From NCBI RefSeq assembly GCF_021730395.1, contig NC_069362.1, forward strand, positions 44,658,501 to 44,722,500: DNA of 64,000 bases, in the 5' to 3' direction. Below, in pieces: positions 23,230-35,047 of this stretch (within the stretch, counting starts at the first letter, position 1; every line of letters starts with the position of its first letter). Source of the stretch: Mercenaria mercenaria (Eukaryota; Mollusca; Bivalvia; Venerida; Veneridae). The notes under the pieces were generated by a model. That model was not told where the DNA came from. It ran no database searches and saw nothing but the letters and a program-made list of their open reading frames with translations. The position numbers and the translations under genes were made by a program.

Positions 23230-25270
23230 TATTACACCAGATTCATATGGGCCTTTTTCATGATAGACACATTTGAAATTGTTTTATGTACCTGTAGGTT
23301 CATTGGTTAGGACAGAGTTACGGTATTAATTTGGAGTAAAATTTAATATTTACATAGCAGATGTTACTATACGTTGCATGCATACAGAAAATATATGGTA
23401 CTTGGTGATTTCTTTCAGCTTTCACAAAACTCAACGCAAATGAGGACCTCATACGGTATTACAGGCCTTAGTAATTCGGGCTAATATGACCTATGATTTT
23501 GTCCTTATCTGGCCTTGAAAACATATCTGTGTATGAAGCTTTTGATCTACTATTTGAGGGGCTTTACAGCCGAATCGGTTTAGTGTTTAGGGGAGGATGG
23601 CGGTATCAAAGTTAGAGTAACAAATTACTATTTACAGAAGAAATGTAACTATTGGTTGCATACGAAAGATATATTTCACTAGTATTTTTTCAGCTTTTAC
23701 AAAACGCATCCGTATACGACTCAGCGCAGGTAGGAACTGCGTGCACACGGCATTACAAGTCTTTGTAAAATCGCGCAACTGTGACTTATGTGTCTGTCCC
23801 TCTCTATTATTGAATATATATCTTTGATATTAGGATTTTGATCTACAATATGAGGAGTTTCACTGCCAATTCGGTTCATTGGTTAGGGCAATATGGCGGT
23901 ATCAATTTGGAGTAAAAATTAATATTTACAGAGCAAATGTTTCTATACGTTGCATGCATATGAAAAATATATGGTACTGAGTGATTTCTTTCACAAAACT
24001 CATCCGTATAGGACTCAACGCAAATGAGGACCTCATACGATATTACAAGCCATAGTAATTCGGGTTACTGTGACCTAAGTATTTGTCCTGTTCTGGCCTT
24101 GAAAACACAAGTAATTACCTGTGCGTATTAAGCTTTTGCTCTACCATTTGAGAAGCTTTACTGCCGAGTTGGTTTAGTGTTTAAGGAAAATGGCGAAAGG
24201 AATTTGGAGTAAGAAATGGATATTTACAGAGCAAATGTTACTATAGGTTGCATATGAAAGATATATTTCACTAGTTATTTTTTTCAGCTTTCACAAAATG
24301 CATCCGTTTACGACTCAACGCAGGTAGGAACCGCGTGCAAACGGCATTACAAGCCTTTGTAATATCGGGCTACTGTGACATATGTGTTTGTCCCTCTCTG
24401 GTCTTGAATATGTATCTTTGAAGTTAAGATTGTGATCTACTATTTGAGGGGTTTCACTGCCGAATCGGTATATTAGTTAGGACAGGGTGACGGTATCAAT
24501 GTGGAGTAAAATTTAATATTTACTGAGCAAATGTTACTATACGTTACATGCATATGAAAAATATATGGTACTGGGTGATTTCTTTCAGCTTTCACAAAAC
24601 TCATCCATATAGGACGCAAATGAGGACCTCATACGATATTACAAGCCTTAGTAATTCCGGCTACTATGACCTAAGTTTTTGTCCTTATCTGGCCTTGAAA
24701 ACATATCATTGTGTATGAAGCTTTTGATCTACTATTGGAGGGGCTTTACTGCAAAATCGGTTTAGTGTTTAGAGGAGGATGGCGGTATCAATTTGGAGTA
24801 AAAAATTAATATTTACAAAGCAAATGTTACGACAGGTTGCATATGAAAGAAATATTTCACTAGTTATTGTTTCACCTTTCACGAAACGCATCCGTATACG
24901 ACTCAACGCAGGTAGCAACCGCGTGCACATGATATTATAAGCCTTTGTAATATCGTGACACTGTGACTTATGTGTTTGTCCATCTCTATTATTGAAGATA
25001 TATCTTTAAAATTAAGATTGTATTCTACAATTTTAAGGGTTTCACTGCCGATTCGGTTTATTGGTTAGGACAGTGTGACGGTATCAGTTTGGAGTAAAAT
25101 TTAATATTTACAGAGCCAATGTTACCATACGTTGCATGCATATGAAAAAATATATGGTACTGGGTGGTTTCGTTCAGCTTTCACAAGTCTCATTCGTATA
25201 GGACTCCAAAACAAATGAGGACCTCACCACACCATATTACAAACCATAGTAATTCGGGCTTATATCATTC
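23230..25270. repeat. Dimeric tandem array (about 295-bp monomers, about 590-bp dimers)
   Basis: Seven monomers are anchored on CGGTATCAATTTGGAGTAAA-like strings at 23321, 23601, 23897, 24193, 24491, 24783 and 25079. Two types alternate. One has GCATGCATATGAAAAATATA and CGCAAATGAGGACCTCATAC; the other has GAAAGATATATTTCACTAGT and CGCAGGTAGGAACCGCGTGC. The alternation shows that dimers, not monomers, were the unit of amplification. No coding frame runs through it. Confidence 0.88.
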
Positions 25271-26354
25271 AATCTAAAAAAGCGGACCAGTTTTTTTAGT
25301 CTGAATGCATGTAGAAAAGCTTAATTCACAAAATTGACATCCTGGAAGGTTTTAGCAAAAGAGAAATAAATTATCACAGAATGGCAGCTAAATTGTACTT
25401 TCATTTGACATCAAAAATAATATCAGTTTTATTCTTGATTTATTGACAGGATTATGATACAAATTTAATATTTTTTTCTGCACAGGATCTATTCATCTCA
25501 TTCAAAAATGGAAGCGGCTGAGATTGTCCAAAAGTCTGGCTTCACAAATGGATTAAGGTATATAAGTTACAAGGTTTAGGGGTATCATCTGTAATCACTT
25601 AAATGTATACTGTATAGTTATACTTCTGATACAATAACATTCTTGACATTACTTATTACTGTATCTAATTTTGAACAATACTGATATTCCAGTTGTTCTG
25701 CAAGTTTAAGTTGCCATATACAAATAATTGCACATTTTCTAAGTATTGTTTTCGACAAATTTTGAGTACGAATCACGAATATTTTTGGCAACAAATTAGC
25801 TGGCTCTTGAAGTAACATACATATCTTAAAACGAAGTTAAACTATTTTGAAATCACAGATAGCACTAACATTTCAGCAGTGTTCTCAAGTTGGTTTAAAC
25901 TGTATTTATTTCCACAATTATATTTATAAACACGAGTAGTACATTGATGTTAACAAAGTTTGATAAAAACATACATCAATAAAAACAGTACAAACAAACA
26001 AAGAAAATATTAATAGAATGGATTGGAAAACAAGCTACTTTTAAAACTTATATGAATTCCGCTCCATAAGAAGAACAGAGGTTAAATGAAGAAAACTAAC
26101 TAGGCTGTGTAAGTATATGTACCGTGTTGTATGAATCGGAATATGAATGTAAAAAATATATGTATAATACGAAGTTTTTTTAGAATGAGGAGTGAAAGAA
26201 TTAACGAGCATTTTATGCTATTGTCTCTCATCGTCGTTTGGAAGTGGGAGAGGGGAGGTGTGGGGGTCGCAGCTCATGCATTGAATCTATTTGATGAAAT
26301 GATAAATCGTTGTACGTCAGTGAATAGGGACATATTATGTTGATATGATAGATG
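25271..26354. other. Intergenic with a duplicated segment (25755-25890)
   Basis: 25755-25890 matches 52650-52785 (shared AAATTAGCTGGCTCTTGA and ACAGATAGCACTAAC), so it belongs to the duplicated upstream flank of units B and D. The remainder has no supportable gene. A 70-residue frame at 26131-26343 has no recognisable feature and I do not call it. Confidence 0.5.
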
Positions 26355-26640
26355 TTAATCTCCATACAGTAGATTGTTAAGAGGAAGAGGGCATTGGATA
26401 TTTGAAAATTTGTCGGTTCGAAGATTTTGGTATTTTCGACAATGTAGCAGATAATGGTCGACAGTTTCTATCTCACCACAATTAAATCTAGCAGTGTTTG
26501 CGAGTCCTCGGTGGTTGAGGTCACGGTTAAGGGAGTTACATCCCAGACGTAGCCGAACATGAAGAATTTGGCCTTTTCTGGATCCGGTATGTTTTTCAGT
26601 TTTCAGGTTAAATTTGTTAACCGTGTAAAAAACCACACGC
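26355..26640 (-). mobile_element. LINE C-terminal fragment
   Basis: The minus-strand frame reads LHVRLRLGCNSLNRDL...FNCGEIETVDHYLLHCRKY. This is the C-terminal cysteine/histidine segment found after RNase H in I/Nimb-type LINE proteins. It is about 95 residues long and joins directly to another repeat, so it is a scrap. Confidence 0.7.
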
Positions 26641-27080
26641 CAAACAACAATGAGTGTCCCCGGAATGCGAAAAATATATGGTTTGTCGGATTGGCGAGGT
26701 ATTTGTCGTTCTGACGGGATTGTGCCTTTCAAACTCGTAAACACGACAACAGGTCAAAACAACAATTAAGTTAACACACCGATACGACAAATAAGGCATT
26801 TTTTCGTACTGGCGAGCTAGTTTGTAGTTTTGACATTTTGGCATGTTGGCGAGTTAGCGCCCTTAAAATGCGCCGACACACCAGAACGAAAAACATGCCA
26901 CCATAAGGGGATGATAATGTAATAATATGATGTGATAACACGATATTGCATATTCGAATCGTGTTTTCAAGTCTTCGCATCGTATTTATAATATCGTGTA
27001 ATCATATCGTATCTTCGTGTCTTCGATTTGTAATGTAGAATAGCTGCCATTGCAAGGGAAGAAGAAAAAAGGTACAAATG
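26641..27080 (+). repeat. Interspersed repeat upstream of GT31-B (copy 2 of 4)
   Basis: Matches 11245-11680 and 32640-32940 through the TTTTTCGTACTGGCGAGCTA and CGATATTGCATATTCG segments. Confidence 0.75.
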
Positions 27081-27332
27081 GAACACCGTACATGAAGGTA
27101 TGAACAATCAGTTCTTTCAGGCGTAAAATAATTTTCATAGCTAGTTCAGCCATTGCACTTGAAATGTAAATTTAATCTATGTGCTTTTACTTAATTAAAG
27201 CGTTTGATTTAATATTTATGCAAGAATAACACATCTAACTTTCAACGGAGCAGTACGTACGTTACAGAGAAAATATACTAAACAAGTTTAAATATTTCGT
27301 CAGATGAAGACAGGTCTCATACAAACGAAATG

Positions 27333-27690
27333 GACATTAAAACTTGTGGTCTTTTGATGGAGACAGGTTTTCATACAAGTTAAATAGACTTCAACACTAG
27401 CGTTTTTAAGGAGACAGTTTTTCACACAAAGGAAATAAACATTAACATCAGCTTCTTATTTGTTGACTTTTTTATAATACAGGAAATAGACATTAATACA
27501 AGCGATTTTACAGAAACAGATTTTTTATCAAAAGAACTAGACATCAATACTACCATTTAGTTTTTGGAAACAATTTTCATACAAGGGAAACAGACATCAA
27601 TACTTGCATTAGGAATATAAACTTCATCTAGCTGGAAACAATTTTGTTACAACGGAAATGGATATTAATAGTTACATAATAAAGAAAACG
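27333..27690 (+). repeat. Minisatellite upstream of GT31-B
   Basis: Same repeat type as at 15808-16260 (GGAGACAGTTTTTCACACAA and GAAATAAACATTAA units), ending about 30 bp before the ATG. Confidence 0.8.
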
Positions 27691-27715
27691 TACCTAAAAC
27701 TAAATTATTGACAAA

Positions 27716-28876
27716 ATGAATTCTGGATTTCGTTGTAGTAAATCTAAATTGTTTTCGTTATATATGCTTCTTGTATTTGCCGTCATTATAACAATTTTAT
27801 CACAAGAAAATGTACGCTTTGACACGTTTAGGATCAAAGTGAAAGAATGTATAGATAAGCTTTTCAAATCTAGCATGACATATGACGAATCCAAGAAAGT
27901 TAATAAAATATCAATGAAATCAGAAGTATCACAAAATATCAACACATCAACGCGCATATATCCGTTAAAATCGCAGTTAGAATCAAAAGACATTTTTAAA
28001 GTGGAAATGGAGCCAGATTTAATGAAACTTATAAATCCATCAAATCCAAAATTTGCCCTCACAGTAAATGGATCTTATCTTCTTGAAAATAAGAACCACT
28101 GCTCATCTGTGTCAAATTTGACAATTCTTGTTATGATCTTATCAGCACCAAATAACTTTCAAAAGAGAATTGCAATCAGAGAAACCTGGGCAAATGGAAG
28201 CCTTTATTCTTCGTACGGAACAATTAAAGTTATCTTTCTTCTTGGTATCATTGATAATTCTATAGATCAAGATAACATTGAGAAAGAGTTTAAGCTCTTT
28301 GGAGATATTGTTCAGGGATCATTCGTAGATTCTTATTACAACTTGTCTCACAAATCTGTTATGGGCTACAAATGGGCAACTGAACGATGTAGAAATGCTA
28401 AATATGTTATCAAAACAGATGACGACATTGTAATCAATATGTTCCGAATATTCAAATCTGATATTCACATGCTGTCTGTGAACCAAAATCATGTGCATTG
28501 CCTACGTTTAACTCGATCTATTGTTTTTAGAGAGAAACGAAGTAAATGGTTTGTCGAATCTAATCAGTTTAAAGGAAGGACTTTTTATCCGCCATACTGT
28601 AGCGGACAATACGTACTGATGCTGAATGTCATAGTTCCATATCTATACGAATCAGCATCACAAACTCCGCTGTTCTGGATTGACGATGTATTTATATACG
28701 GACTTGTTATGGGCAATATACCCGCACTGAAATATAGACAGATAACAGTTGAAGAAATTGGAACTTACAGAAGTTGGGAACAGGAAAAGTCAAACAGCAG
28801 TTATATATACCAAGTTACTGAAAGTGTTACTGAGTTAAAATATGTTTGGGCAGCTATTATGAAGCAATATACTTAA
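27716..28876 (+). CDS. GT31-family beta-1,3-galactosyltransferase-like protein (copy B)
   Basis: Intact 386-residue single-exon gene for a predicted type II Golgi glycosyltransferase. Residues 1-11 are short and basic, about 12-28 form a hydrophobic signal anchor, and about 30-130 are a stem. The GT31 catalytic domain then shows RETWANG (155-161), KSVMGYKW (213-220), the metal/donor-binding KTDDD (233-237), YPPYCSGQYVL (291-301) and WIDDVFIYG (321-329), where the usual glutamate of EDV is an aspartate. Five N-glycosylation sequons lie in the lumenal part. The family transfers galactose, GlcNAc or GalNAc in beta-1,3 linkage; the substrate here is unknown. The start is the ATG shared with copies A and C, just after the minisatellite. 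Nearby UGM genes raise the possibility of a galactofuranose-related role, which is inference. Confidence 0.95.
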   Translation: MNSGFRCSKSKLFSLYMLLVFAVIITILSQENVRFDTFRIKVKECIDKLFKSSMTYDESKKVNKISMKSEVSQNINTSTRIYPLKSQLESKDIFKVEMEPDLMKLINPSNPKFALTVNGSYLLENKNHCSSVSNLTILVMILSAPNNFQKRIAIRETWANGSLYSSYGTIKVIFLLGIIDNSIDQDNIEKEFKLFGDIVQGSFVDSYYNLSHKSVMGYKWATERCRNAKYVIKTDDDIVINMFRIFKSDIHMLSVNQNHVHCLRLTRSIVFREKRSKWFVESNQFKGRTFYPPYCSGQYVLMLNVIVPYLYESASQTPLFWIDDVFIYGLVMGNIPALKYRQITVEEIGTYRSWEQEKSNSSYIYQVTESVTELKYVWAAIMKQYT

Positions 28877-29007
28877 AATGTCGTCATTATATATTGCGAG
28901 ACTGTAGAACAACCTACCAATACCACACATGATGTATCTGTCTTCTTGCATAATCAGAGTAAGACATATCTGTTGTACGTATACGTTTTTGTTTTCGTTT
29001 GATTACG
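28877..29007. other. 3' flank of GT31-B
   Basis: Matches the flanks of copies C and D (CCACACATGATGTATCTG) until an LTR-derived insertion begins at about 29008. Confidence 0.6.
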
Positions 29008-30005
29008 TGTTATTCTACTGTACACAAAGTGTTAGAGTGTTTTAATTATTTTTATTATTCATTTAGTATTAGCATAATTATTCATTTATTTTTTGGCTTG
29101 ACAGAGTATTTTCATAAAAGGCAGTTTTTTGAAAATATTTTCTTAACATAAAACATTTGGAAAATTTTGAACGCCTTAGGAATATATATTTCAATAATCT
29201 CTTAAAAGCCATTTCTTTAGTATTTTTGTTCTGCAAAGTAAGCAGATGGTAAGTTTAAATTAATTCCTGCTTTAATTCAAAATGTCTCAAGCCAGTGACA
29301 TGTAGTTACATAGCCATCATAAGTGTGATAACAATCAAGGGATACAAATAAAGTACAGAGTGCTTAGCATTTTAACATCTTTTATGTATAATTCTTATGA
29401 AAACTTTAACAGTTACGTAAGCTGACTTTGATAGAAAGTTATGCAAGGTATTTCACACTTTTCCAAGCAATAAACAGAGATTTTTCAGTCTCGCCTCTCC
29501 AGAAATGCTAAGTTTTTATTGGTCAAGGAATGTTGACCGATGGAAGGTGAGAGAACCGCTTAAAATATCCCTTTTCCAAGTGGCGGTATCATTCTGCCAT
29601 TCAAAGAAACATACTGGAAAATAGGAATTGAATCTTTCTTATACTTTTAATAGGTAAGTGATTTTTTTTGTATGTTTATATTTAATATTTTTCTATGTTA
29701 TTTTTGTAAAAAAGAAATTTCAGGTCTGAAGATACTTTAAAACAGATTTCAGTTTTTGATTTACATTAAAATACATTCCTGTAATGTTCAAGGCTGAATA
29801 TTTGGAATGATTTTTCAAGTATTTTGGTAAAAAACGTTTATGATCACCTTGGATTGTTCTTGAAATTACTCTATCATTTATTCAAGAATTTATAAGATTA
29901 TTGAGTAAAATTGATACTAGGAAAATATGAATAATGAGAATTGTGATGTTCATTCTGTATATAAATAATGGTACAAAATTGAAGTGATTCTCCTTAAGTT
30001 TGACA
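29008..30005 (+). mobile_element. Old, diverged LTR fragment related to the Ty3/Gypsy LTR
   Basis: Interrupts the duplicated GT31 flank. It starts TGTTATTCTACTG and contains segments similar to the LTR at 527-1879: an ATTGGTCAAGG...GACCGATGG dyad, then ATCCCTTTTCCA, then ATTCTGCCA, then TAGGTAAGTG. Divergence is high, so it is much older than the element at 527-9248 and comes from a sister family. It is a fragment or a decayed solo LTR. Confidence 0.65.
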
Positions 30006-30529
30006 GTGTATATAATAAAGTGACGGAAGCTTATAGTTCGCCCTGAAGACCATTTTGAACTCGCTACATCTTGTTTTGTTGAAATATTTCGTTGTGCTGA
30101 GATAATGTGTATGAAATGAGTTTACTTACGATATTTCAATATGCTACAAACTATACAACATACTTGATCAGGACATTCCCGCATACAATTGTTTATTTGA
30201 CATAAACATATCATAATTATGCTGTCAGTTTTAAACATTTCAAATTTCATTTGTATTTTATCATGTTTTATGACATCACATGTCTTAACTGCATTTTAGT
30301 TAGGACAGTTGTCACTTTTAACTCATTTCATTGTATACTTCGTGAATCTGTAGGTATTTCATCGTTTTAATGATAATTGCATTGATGATTATTAACAAAT
30401 TTTAGCTTTAATTTGTTAAAAACTGCGAAATGATGAAACGTTTCATTATTTTTTTTAATTGTTTATGGAAAAAATAGTATTAATCATTACTCCTTCATAC
30501 TGTAAAATACATTCAATACAATAAGTATT
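30006..30529. other. Continued 3' flank of GT31-B
   Basis: Homologous to DNA after copies C and D: GGAAGCTTATAGTTCGCCCTG, then CTGTCAGTTTTAAACATTT, then ATTAATCATTACTCCTTCA. Non-coding. Confidence 0.6.
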
Positions 30530-30762
30530 GAGCCGTGCCATGAGAAAACCAACATAGTGGGTTTGCGACCAGCATGGATCCAGACCAGCCTGCGCATGCG
30601 CGCAGTCTGGTCAGGATCCATGCTGTTCGCTAACAGTTTCTTTAATTGCAATAGACTTTGAAAGCGAACAGCATGGATCCTGACCAGACTGCGCGGATGC
30701 GCAGGCTGGTCTGGATCCATGCTGGTCCCAAACCCACTATGTTGGTTTTGTCGTGGCACGTC
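30530..30762. mobile_element. Fold-back MITE (copy 1)
   Basis: A 233-bp near-perfect palindrome with tips GAGCCGTGCCATGAGAAAAC and its complement. The arms contain AGCATGGATCCAGACCAGCC and AGGATCCATGCTGTTCGCT. It has no protein; apparent reading frames in it come from the palindrome. A second copy is at 38834-39068. Confidence 0.93.
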
Positions 30763-30884
30763 TCTATTAGTTTAAATGCAGAAAATTTTCAATTATATTT
30801 TGAGTCAGTTTTTGAATACTACCTTTCATCTGTAACTTTTGTCTTAGGGTTCCGATAAAATAACATATGACAATCTCGACAAAT

Positions 30885-31190
30885 GGTCCTTATGTCCCCT
30901 TCTACCAAGATTGTTCATGTTATACTGATTTGTCAAAAACACGGCACTTTTCCCTATATGTATATAGTGGACTCTTTAAAATTCTTCTTGGATGAAACTT
31001 TTAGCCCGATTTTAAAATAGTTTAACACAAATGGTCCTTGTGTGACCCTTTACCAAGATCGACCAGATTATACCGATTCGTCAAAAAACATGACCGCCAG
31101 GGGGCATTGTCACTTTTCCCTATATATATCTTCTTGTGTGAAACTGCTGACTCGATTTTAAAACAATTTCAATTTCATACACAACTTTAC
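30885..31190 (+). repeat. Two diverged tandem units (about 150 bp)
   Basis: ACAAATGGTCCTTRTGT, TACCAAGAT and CACTTTTCCCTATAT recur in the same order at 30887-30965 and 31028-31130. Confidence 0.7.
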
Positions 31191-32639
31191 TTGCGAAAAA
31201 AGCTTTTTATACTGAAAAAATAGATGCTGTAAATCCGATGATTAAATAATCAATTTGGTGTGGTTTGATTCTTAAAATCTTTCTGCTAAATGGGTACAAT
31301 TTAAAACAATCCAGAACAGTTAAAATCTGTAAGAAGTAATAATATCAGAAGAACTTATTGGAAAACATTTTCTTAATAAAGTTACAATTACATACAGACA
31401 CTAAGTCTTGATTATAGAGTAATCTTTTCCGTCTTTCAAAGACTTATTCCTTTTACACACTTAGTCAGATGCAAGTTTTTTTAACAAAACAATATAATTA
31501 TGTCTTCTAGAGTGATTGCTTTAAACAGATTTTACCTGTTCTGTCTTGATTTGAAATTTTGCCCATCTTGCAGAAAATATAGACCTTTCCGCTTTAAAAT
31601 ATATACATTCATGATCTCTCTGTTTGTATTGTTTACAATGTGCATATTGAAAAAAAAACAACAACAACAACAAAAAAAAAACCGAAAAAAAAACCAAGAA
31701 TGAATTAAATTTACCTTCCTGTCCTTTTCCATGGTCCCAGCGCTATCACGGTATAATTCTTCAGTCTGTAAAAAAAATATACATTATATACATATCATGT
31801 GCATTACACCGCTTAATTTTGAATCAGCTTACACTTTTCAGTGATACCCAGACTCACTATCGCCAGACCTGAACCCAGGACCTTCCCATCAATATTTACA
31901 CAGAACAAGAAAATGTCAAAAAGTCATCCCCACAACAACAAAATATGCAAAACGTGAAAGTAATCGGCGATAAATGTATTCATGAGCGTGAAAATTGGAT
32001 GAATTTCTGAATTTGCAAGTGATTAATCATAGTTAACAACATAAAGGCCTGAGTAAGGTTTACACACGTTAAAAGGGAGAAAAAAGTGAAGGTCTTTCAA
32101 AATATTACTCCAATTAGCCAACTGATGCCTTCAATAACTTTTTTGTTCTTAAATCTATTTAGCCAACAATTGGTGCCGATTAAAGCAAAAACATCTCTGA
32201 ACTGGCCATATTGAAATTAAGAGAAAGCTGCAAAGTTACACTTACGAAGTTTTCAGAATATTCTCAACTAATAAACATCATTTACCAACATTTTGACTCC
32301 CACAACAACAGCTCCTCACATAAAAGCTCCCACAACAACACTTTACGTTCGACCCCCTGATTTTCTTACAATATATCTATAGTTAAAAATATACTGAAAG
32401 GAAAAGGCACAGCTATAAAGCTTTTCACATGCAGTTCATGTACAAATACAGAATAACATTATATTGGATTCATTTCTCATCAGGCTAGATAAACAAATAC
32501 TTGTCCATATCAATGATAAATATATATAAGTTGGCGAGCGTAGCGAGCCGAAAAAAATCAAAGAATGAACATTCAAGGGTATTTTGGTGTAATGAAAAAT
32601 GCAAGCTTTGCCGTAAAAGCGGGGTACAATGATTACACG
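31191..32639. other. Intergenic, no gene recognised
   Basis: Holds simple A-rich tracts (31650-31695) and a GGCGAGCGTAGCGAGCC string (32533-32549). I see no protein or RNA gene and no UGM remnant, so unit B lacks a UGM partner. Confidence 0.45.
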
Positions 32640-33195
32640 AGAATTGACGCGCTATTTGTCGTTCTAACGGGTTTGTGCTTTACACTACAACATGCCAAAA
32701 CGACAAGTTAACGCACCGATAGACAAATACGTTTTTTCGTACTGGCGAGCTAGGTTGTAGGTTTGACAATTTTGACGAGTTGGCAGGTAAGCGCTCTTCA
32801 AATGCGCCCACTCACCAGAATGAAATGGCAAAAAATAAGCCACCCTAAGGGATGCTGTTGCGACAATAAGATGTGAAAACACGATATTGCATATTTGCAT
32901 CGTGTTTTCATGTTTCGCATCGTATTCATAATAACCCGTTTAAGGCTTAAAAATTCCTTTTTATTAGATGAGACTCGTTGGAATTTTTTTGTGTCAAAAA
33001 ATTATAAGAAATTAGTGGGTTATGCCTTTAAAGCATCATTGAGTGTGTTCATTTCTAACATCACTAACCATGTTTTAGTCATAAAAAAGTGTAGTTTTTT
33101 TTTGTTAAAAAGTTGAAAAAAAATTCTCCTAGACCATAAAAATATTTAGTGTCGGGCCAAAAATCAGTGTAGGTCGGGATGCCGGAAACAAACAA
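32640..33195 (+). repeat. Interspersed repeat upstream of GT31-C (copy 3 of 4), with an insertion
   Basis: 32640-32935 matches 11280-11600 and 26690-26990. From about 32935 to 33195 an unrelated AT-rich insertion separates it from the CTTATCTTTGTGTCTTCGAT continuation. Confidence 0.7.
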
Positions 33196-33507
33196 TCTTA
33201 TCTTTGTGTCTTCGATTTGAACTGTTGCAAGGGTTGACGCAAAAATGGCACTAACAGAACACCATATAGGAAGGTATGAACGATCGATGCTTTCAGGCGT
33301 AAACTAACTTAAATAGCTAATCAAGATGTTGCACTTGAAATGAAAATTTCATCTATTTGCTTTTACTAGCTTAAAGCATTTGATGAAATAATTGCGCGAG
33401 AGTAACATAACTAACTTTCAACCGAGCAGTACGTACGTTACATAGAAAATATTACAAATATTCAAATATTTCGACATATGAAGACGGTCTCATACATACG
33501 AAATGGC

Positions 33508-33860
33508 TATTAAAATTAGTGGTCTTTTGATGGAGACAGTGTTTTCATACAAGATAAATAGGCCTCAACACAAATGTTTTTATGGAAACAGTTTTTCACA
33601 CAAAGGAAATAAAGATAAATATTAGCGTCTTTTATGTTGACTTTTTTCATACAATGGAAATAGACATAAATACTAGAGATTTTCATGGAAACATTTGTTT
33701 TTATCAAAAGAACTAGACATCAGTACTACAACTTAATTTTTAGAAACAGTTTTTACTTAGGGGAACAGACGTTTAATAAACTTTCATTAGGAATATAAAC
33801 ATCATCTAGCTGGAGACAATATTGATACAAAGGAAATGGATATTAATAGTTATATATAAA
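33508..33860 (+). repeat. Minisatellite upstream of GT31-C
   Basis: Repeats of GGAAACAGTTTTTCACACAA and GGAAATAGACATAAATACTA type, ending about 20 bp before the ATG, as for the other GT31 copies. Confidence 0.8.
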
Positions 33861-33880
33861 GATAACGTATTATTGGCAAA

Positions 33881-35047
33881 ATGAATTCTGGATTCCATTG
33901 TAGTAAATTTAAACTATTTTTGTTATATATGTTAGTTTTATTTTCCGTCATTATAACTATTTTATCAAAAGAAAACGTACGCTTTGACACATTTAGGATC
34001 ACAGTCACTGTAAAAAATCATATAGCTTACTTTTTTGAATCTAGGATGACATATGACGCATCCAAGGAAGAAACTAAAATATCAATGAAATCAGAATTAT
34101 CACAAAATATCAACACATCAACGCGCATATCTCCATTAAAATCGCCGCTGGAATCGAAAGACTTTTTTAAAGTGAAAATGAAGCCAGATTTAATGAAACT
34201 TGTAAATCCGTCAAATCCGAAATTTGCCCTCACAGTAAACGGATCTTATCTTCTTGAAAATAAGAACCACTGCTCATCTGTGTCAAATTTGACAATTCTT
34301 GTTATGGTCTTATCAGCACCAAATAACTTTCAAAAGAGAATTACAATCAGAGAAACCTGGGCAAATGGAAGCCTTTATTCTTCGTACGGAACAATTAAAG
34401 TTATCTTTCTTCTTGGCATCATTGATGACTCTAAAGTTCAATATAACATTGAGAAAGAGTTTAAGCGCTACGGCGATATTGTACAGGGATCATTTGTAGA
34501 TTCTTATCACAACTTGTCTCACAAATCTGTTATGGGCTACAAATGGGCTACTGAACGATGTAGAAAAGCTAAATATGTTATTAAAACAGATGACGACATT
34601 GTAATCAATATGTTCCGAGTATTCAAAAGTGATATCCACGTGATGTCTGTGAACCAGAATCATGTCCATTGCCAACGTTTTACCGGATCTCTTGTTGTAA
34701 GAGAGAAACAACATAAATATTATGTCGGACCTAATCAGTTTAAAGGAAGGACTTTTTATCCGCCATACTGTAATGGGCAATACGTGTTGATGCTAAATGT
34801 AATAGTTCCATATTTATACGAATCAGCTTTGCAAACTCCGCTGTTCTGGATTGACGATGTATTTATATACGGACTTGTTATGGGCAATATACCCGCACTG
34901 AAATATAGACAGATAACAGTTGAAGAAATTGGAACTTACAGATGTTGGGAAGAGGAAAATTCAAATTGCATTTATAGATACCAAGTTACTGAAGGTGTTA
35001 CTCAGATGAAGGATGTCTGGACAGCTATTACGAAGCAAAATACTTAA
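33881..35047 (+). CDS. GT31-family beta-1,3-galactosyltransferase-like protein (copy C)
   Basis: Intact 388-residue single-exon gene, colinear with copy B apart from small in-frame differences in the stem. It has a signal anchor at about 12-28. The catalytic domain carries RETWANG, KSVMGYKW, KTDDD, YPPYCNGQYVL and WIDDVFIYGLVMG. The catalytic half is nearly the same as in B and D, while the stem and the TGSLVVREKQ region differ, which suggests purifying selection on the transferase core. It is the GT31 copy that points toward the intact UGM gene, about 8.3 kb away in convergent orientation. Most of that gap is inserted repeats. Family membership is sure; the sugar donor and acceptor are unknown. 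Confidence 0.95.
   Translation: MNSGFHCSKFKLFLLYMLVLFSVIITILSKENVRFDTFRITVTVKNHIAYFFESRMTYDASKEETKISMKSELSQNINTSTRISPLKSPLESKDFFKVKMKPDLMKLVNPSNPKFALTVNGSYLLENKNHCSSVSNLTILVMVLSAPNNFQKRITIRETWANGSLYSSYGTIKVIFLLGIIDDSKVQYNIEKEFKRYGDIVQGSFVDSYHNLSHKSVMGYKWATERCRKAKYVIKTDDDIVINMFRVFKSDIHVMSVNQNHVHCQRFTGSLVVREKQHKYYVGPNQFKGRTFYPPYCNGQYVLMLNVIVPYLYESALQTPLFWIDDVFIYGLVMGNIPALKYRQITVEEIGTYRCWEEENSNCIYRYQVTEGVTQMKDVWTAITKQNT

Noticed and set aside
26131-26343. Small gene of 70 residues
   Set aside because: No motif, no conserved counterpart in the other duplicated units, and biased composition.
30487-30858. Frames with MDPDQTARMRRLVWIHAG-type sequence
   Set aside because: They are translations of the fold-back palindrome, mirrored on both strands and repeated at 38878.
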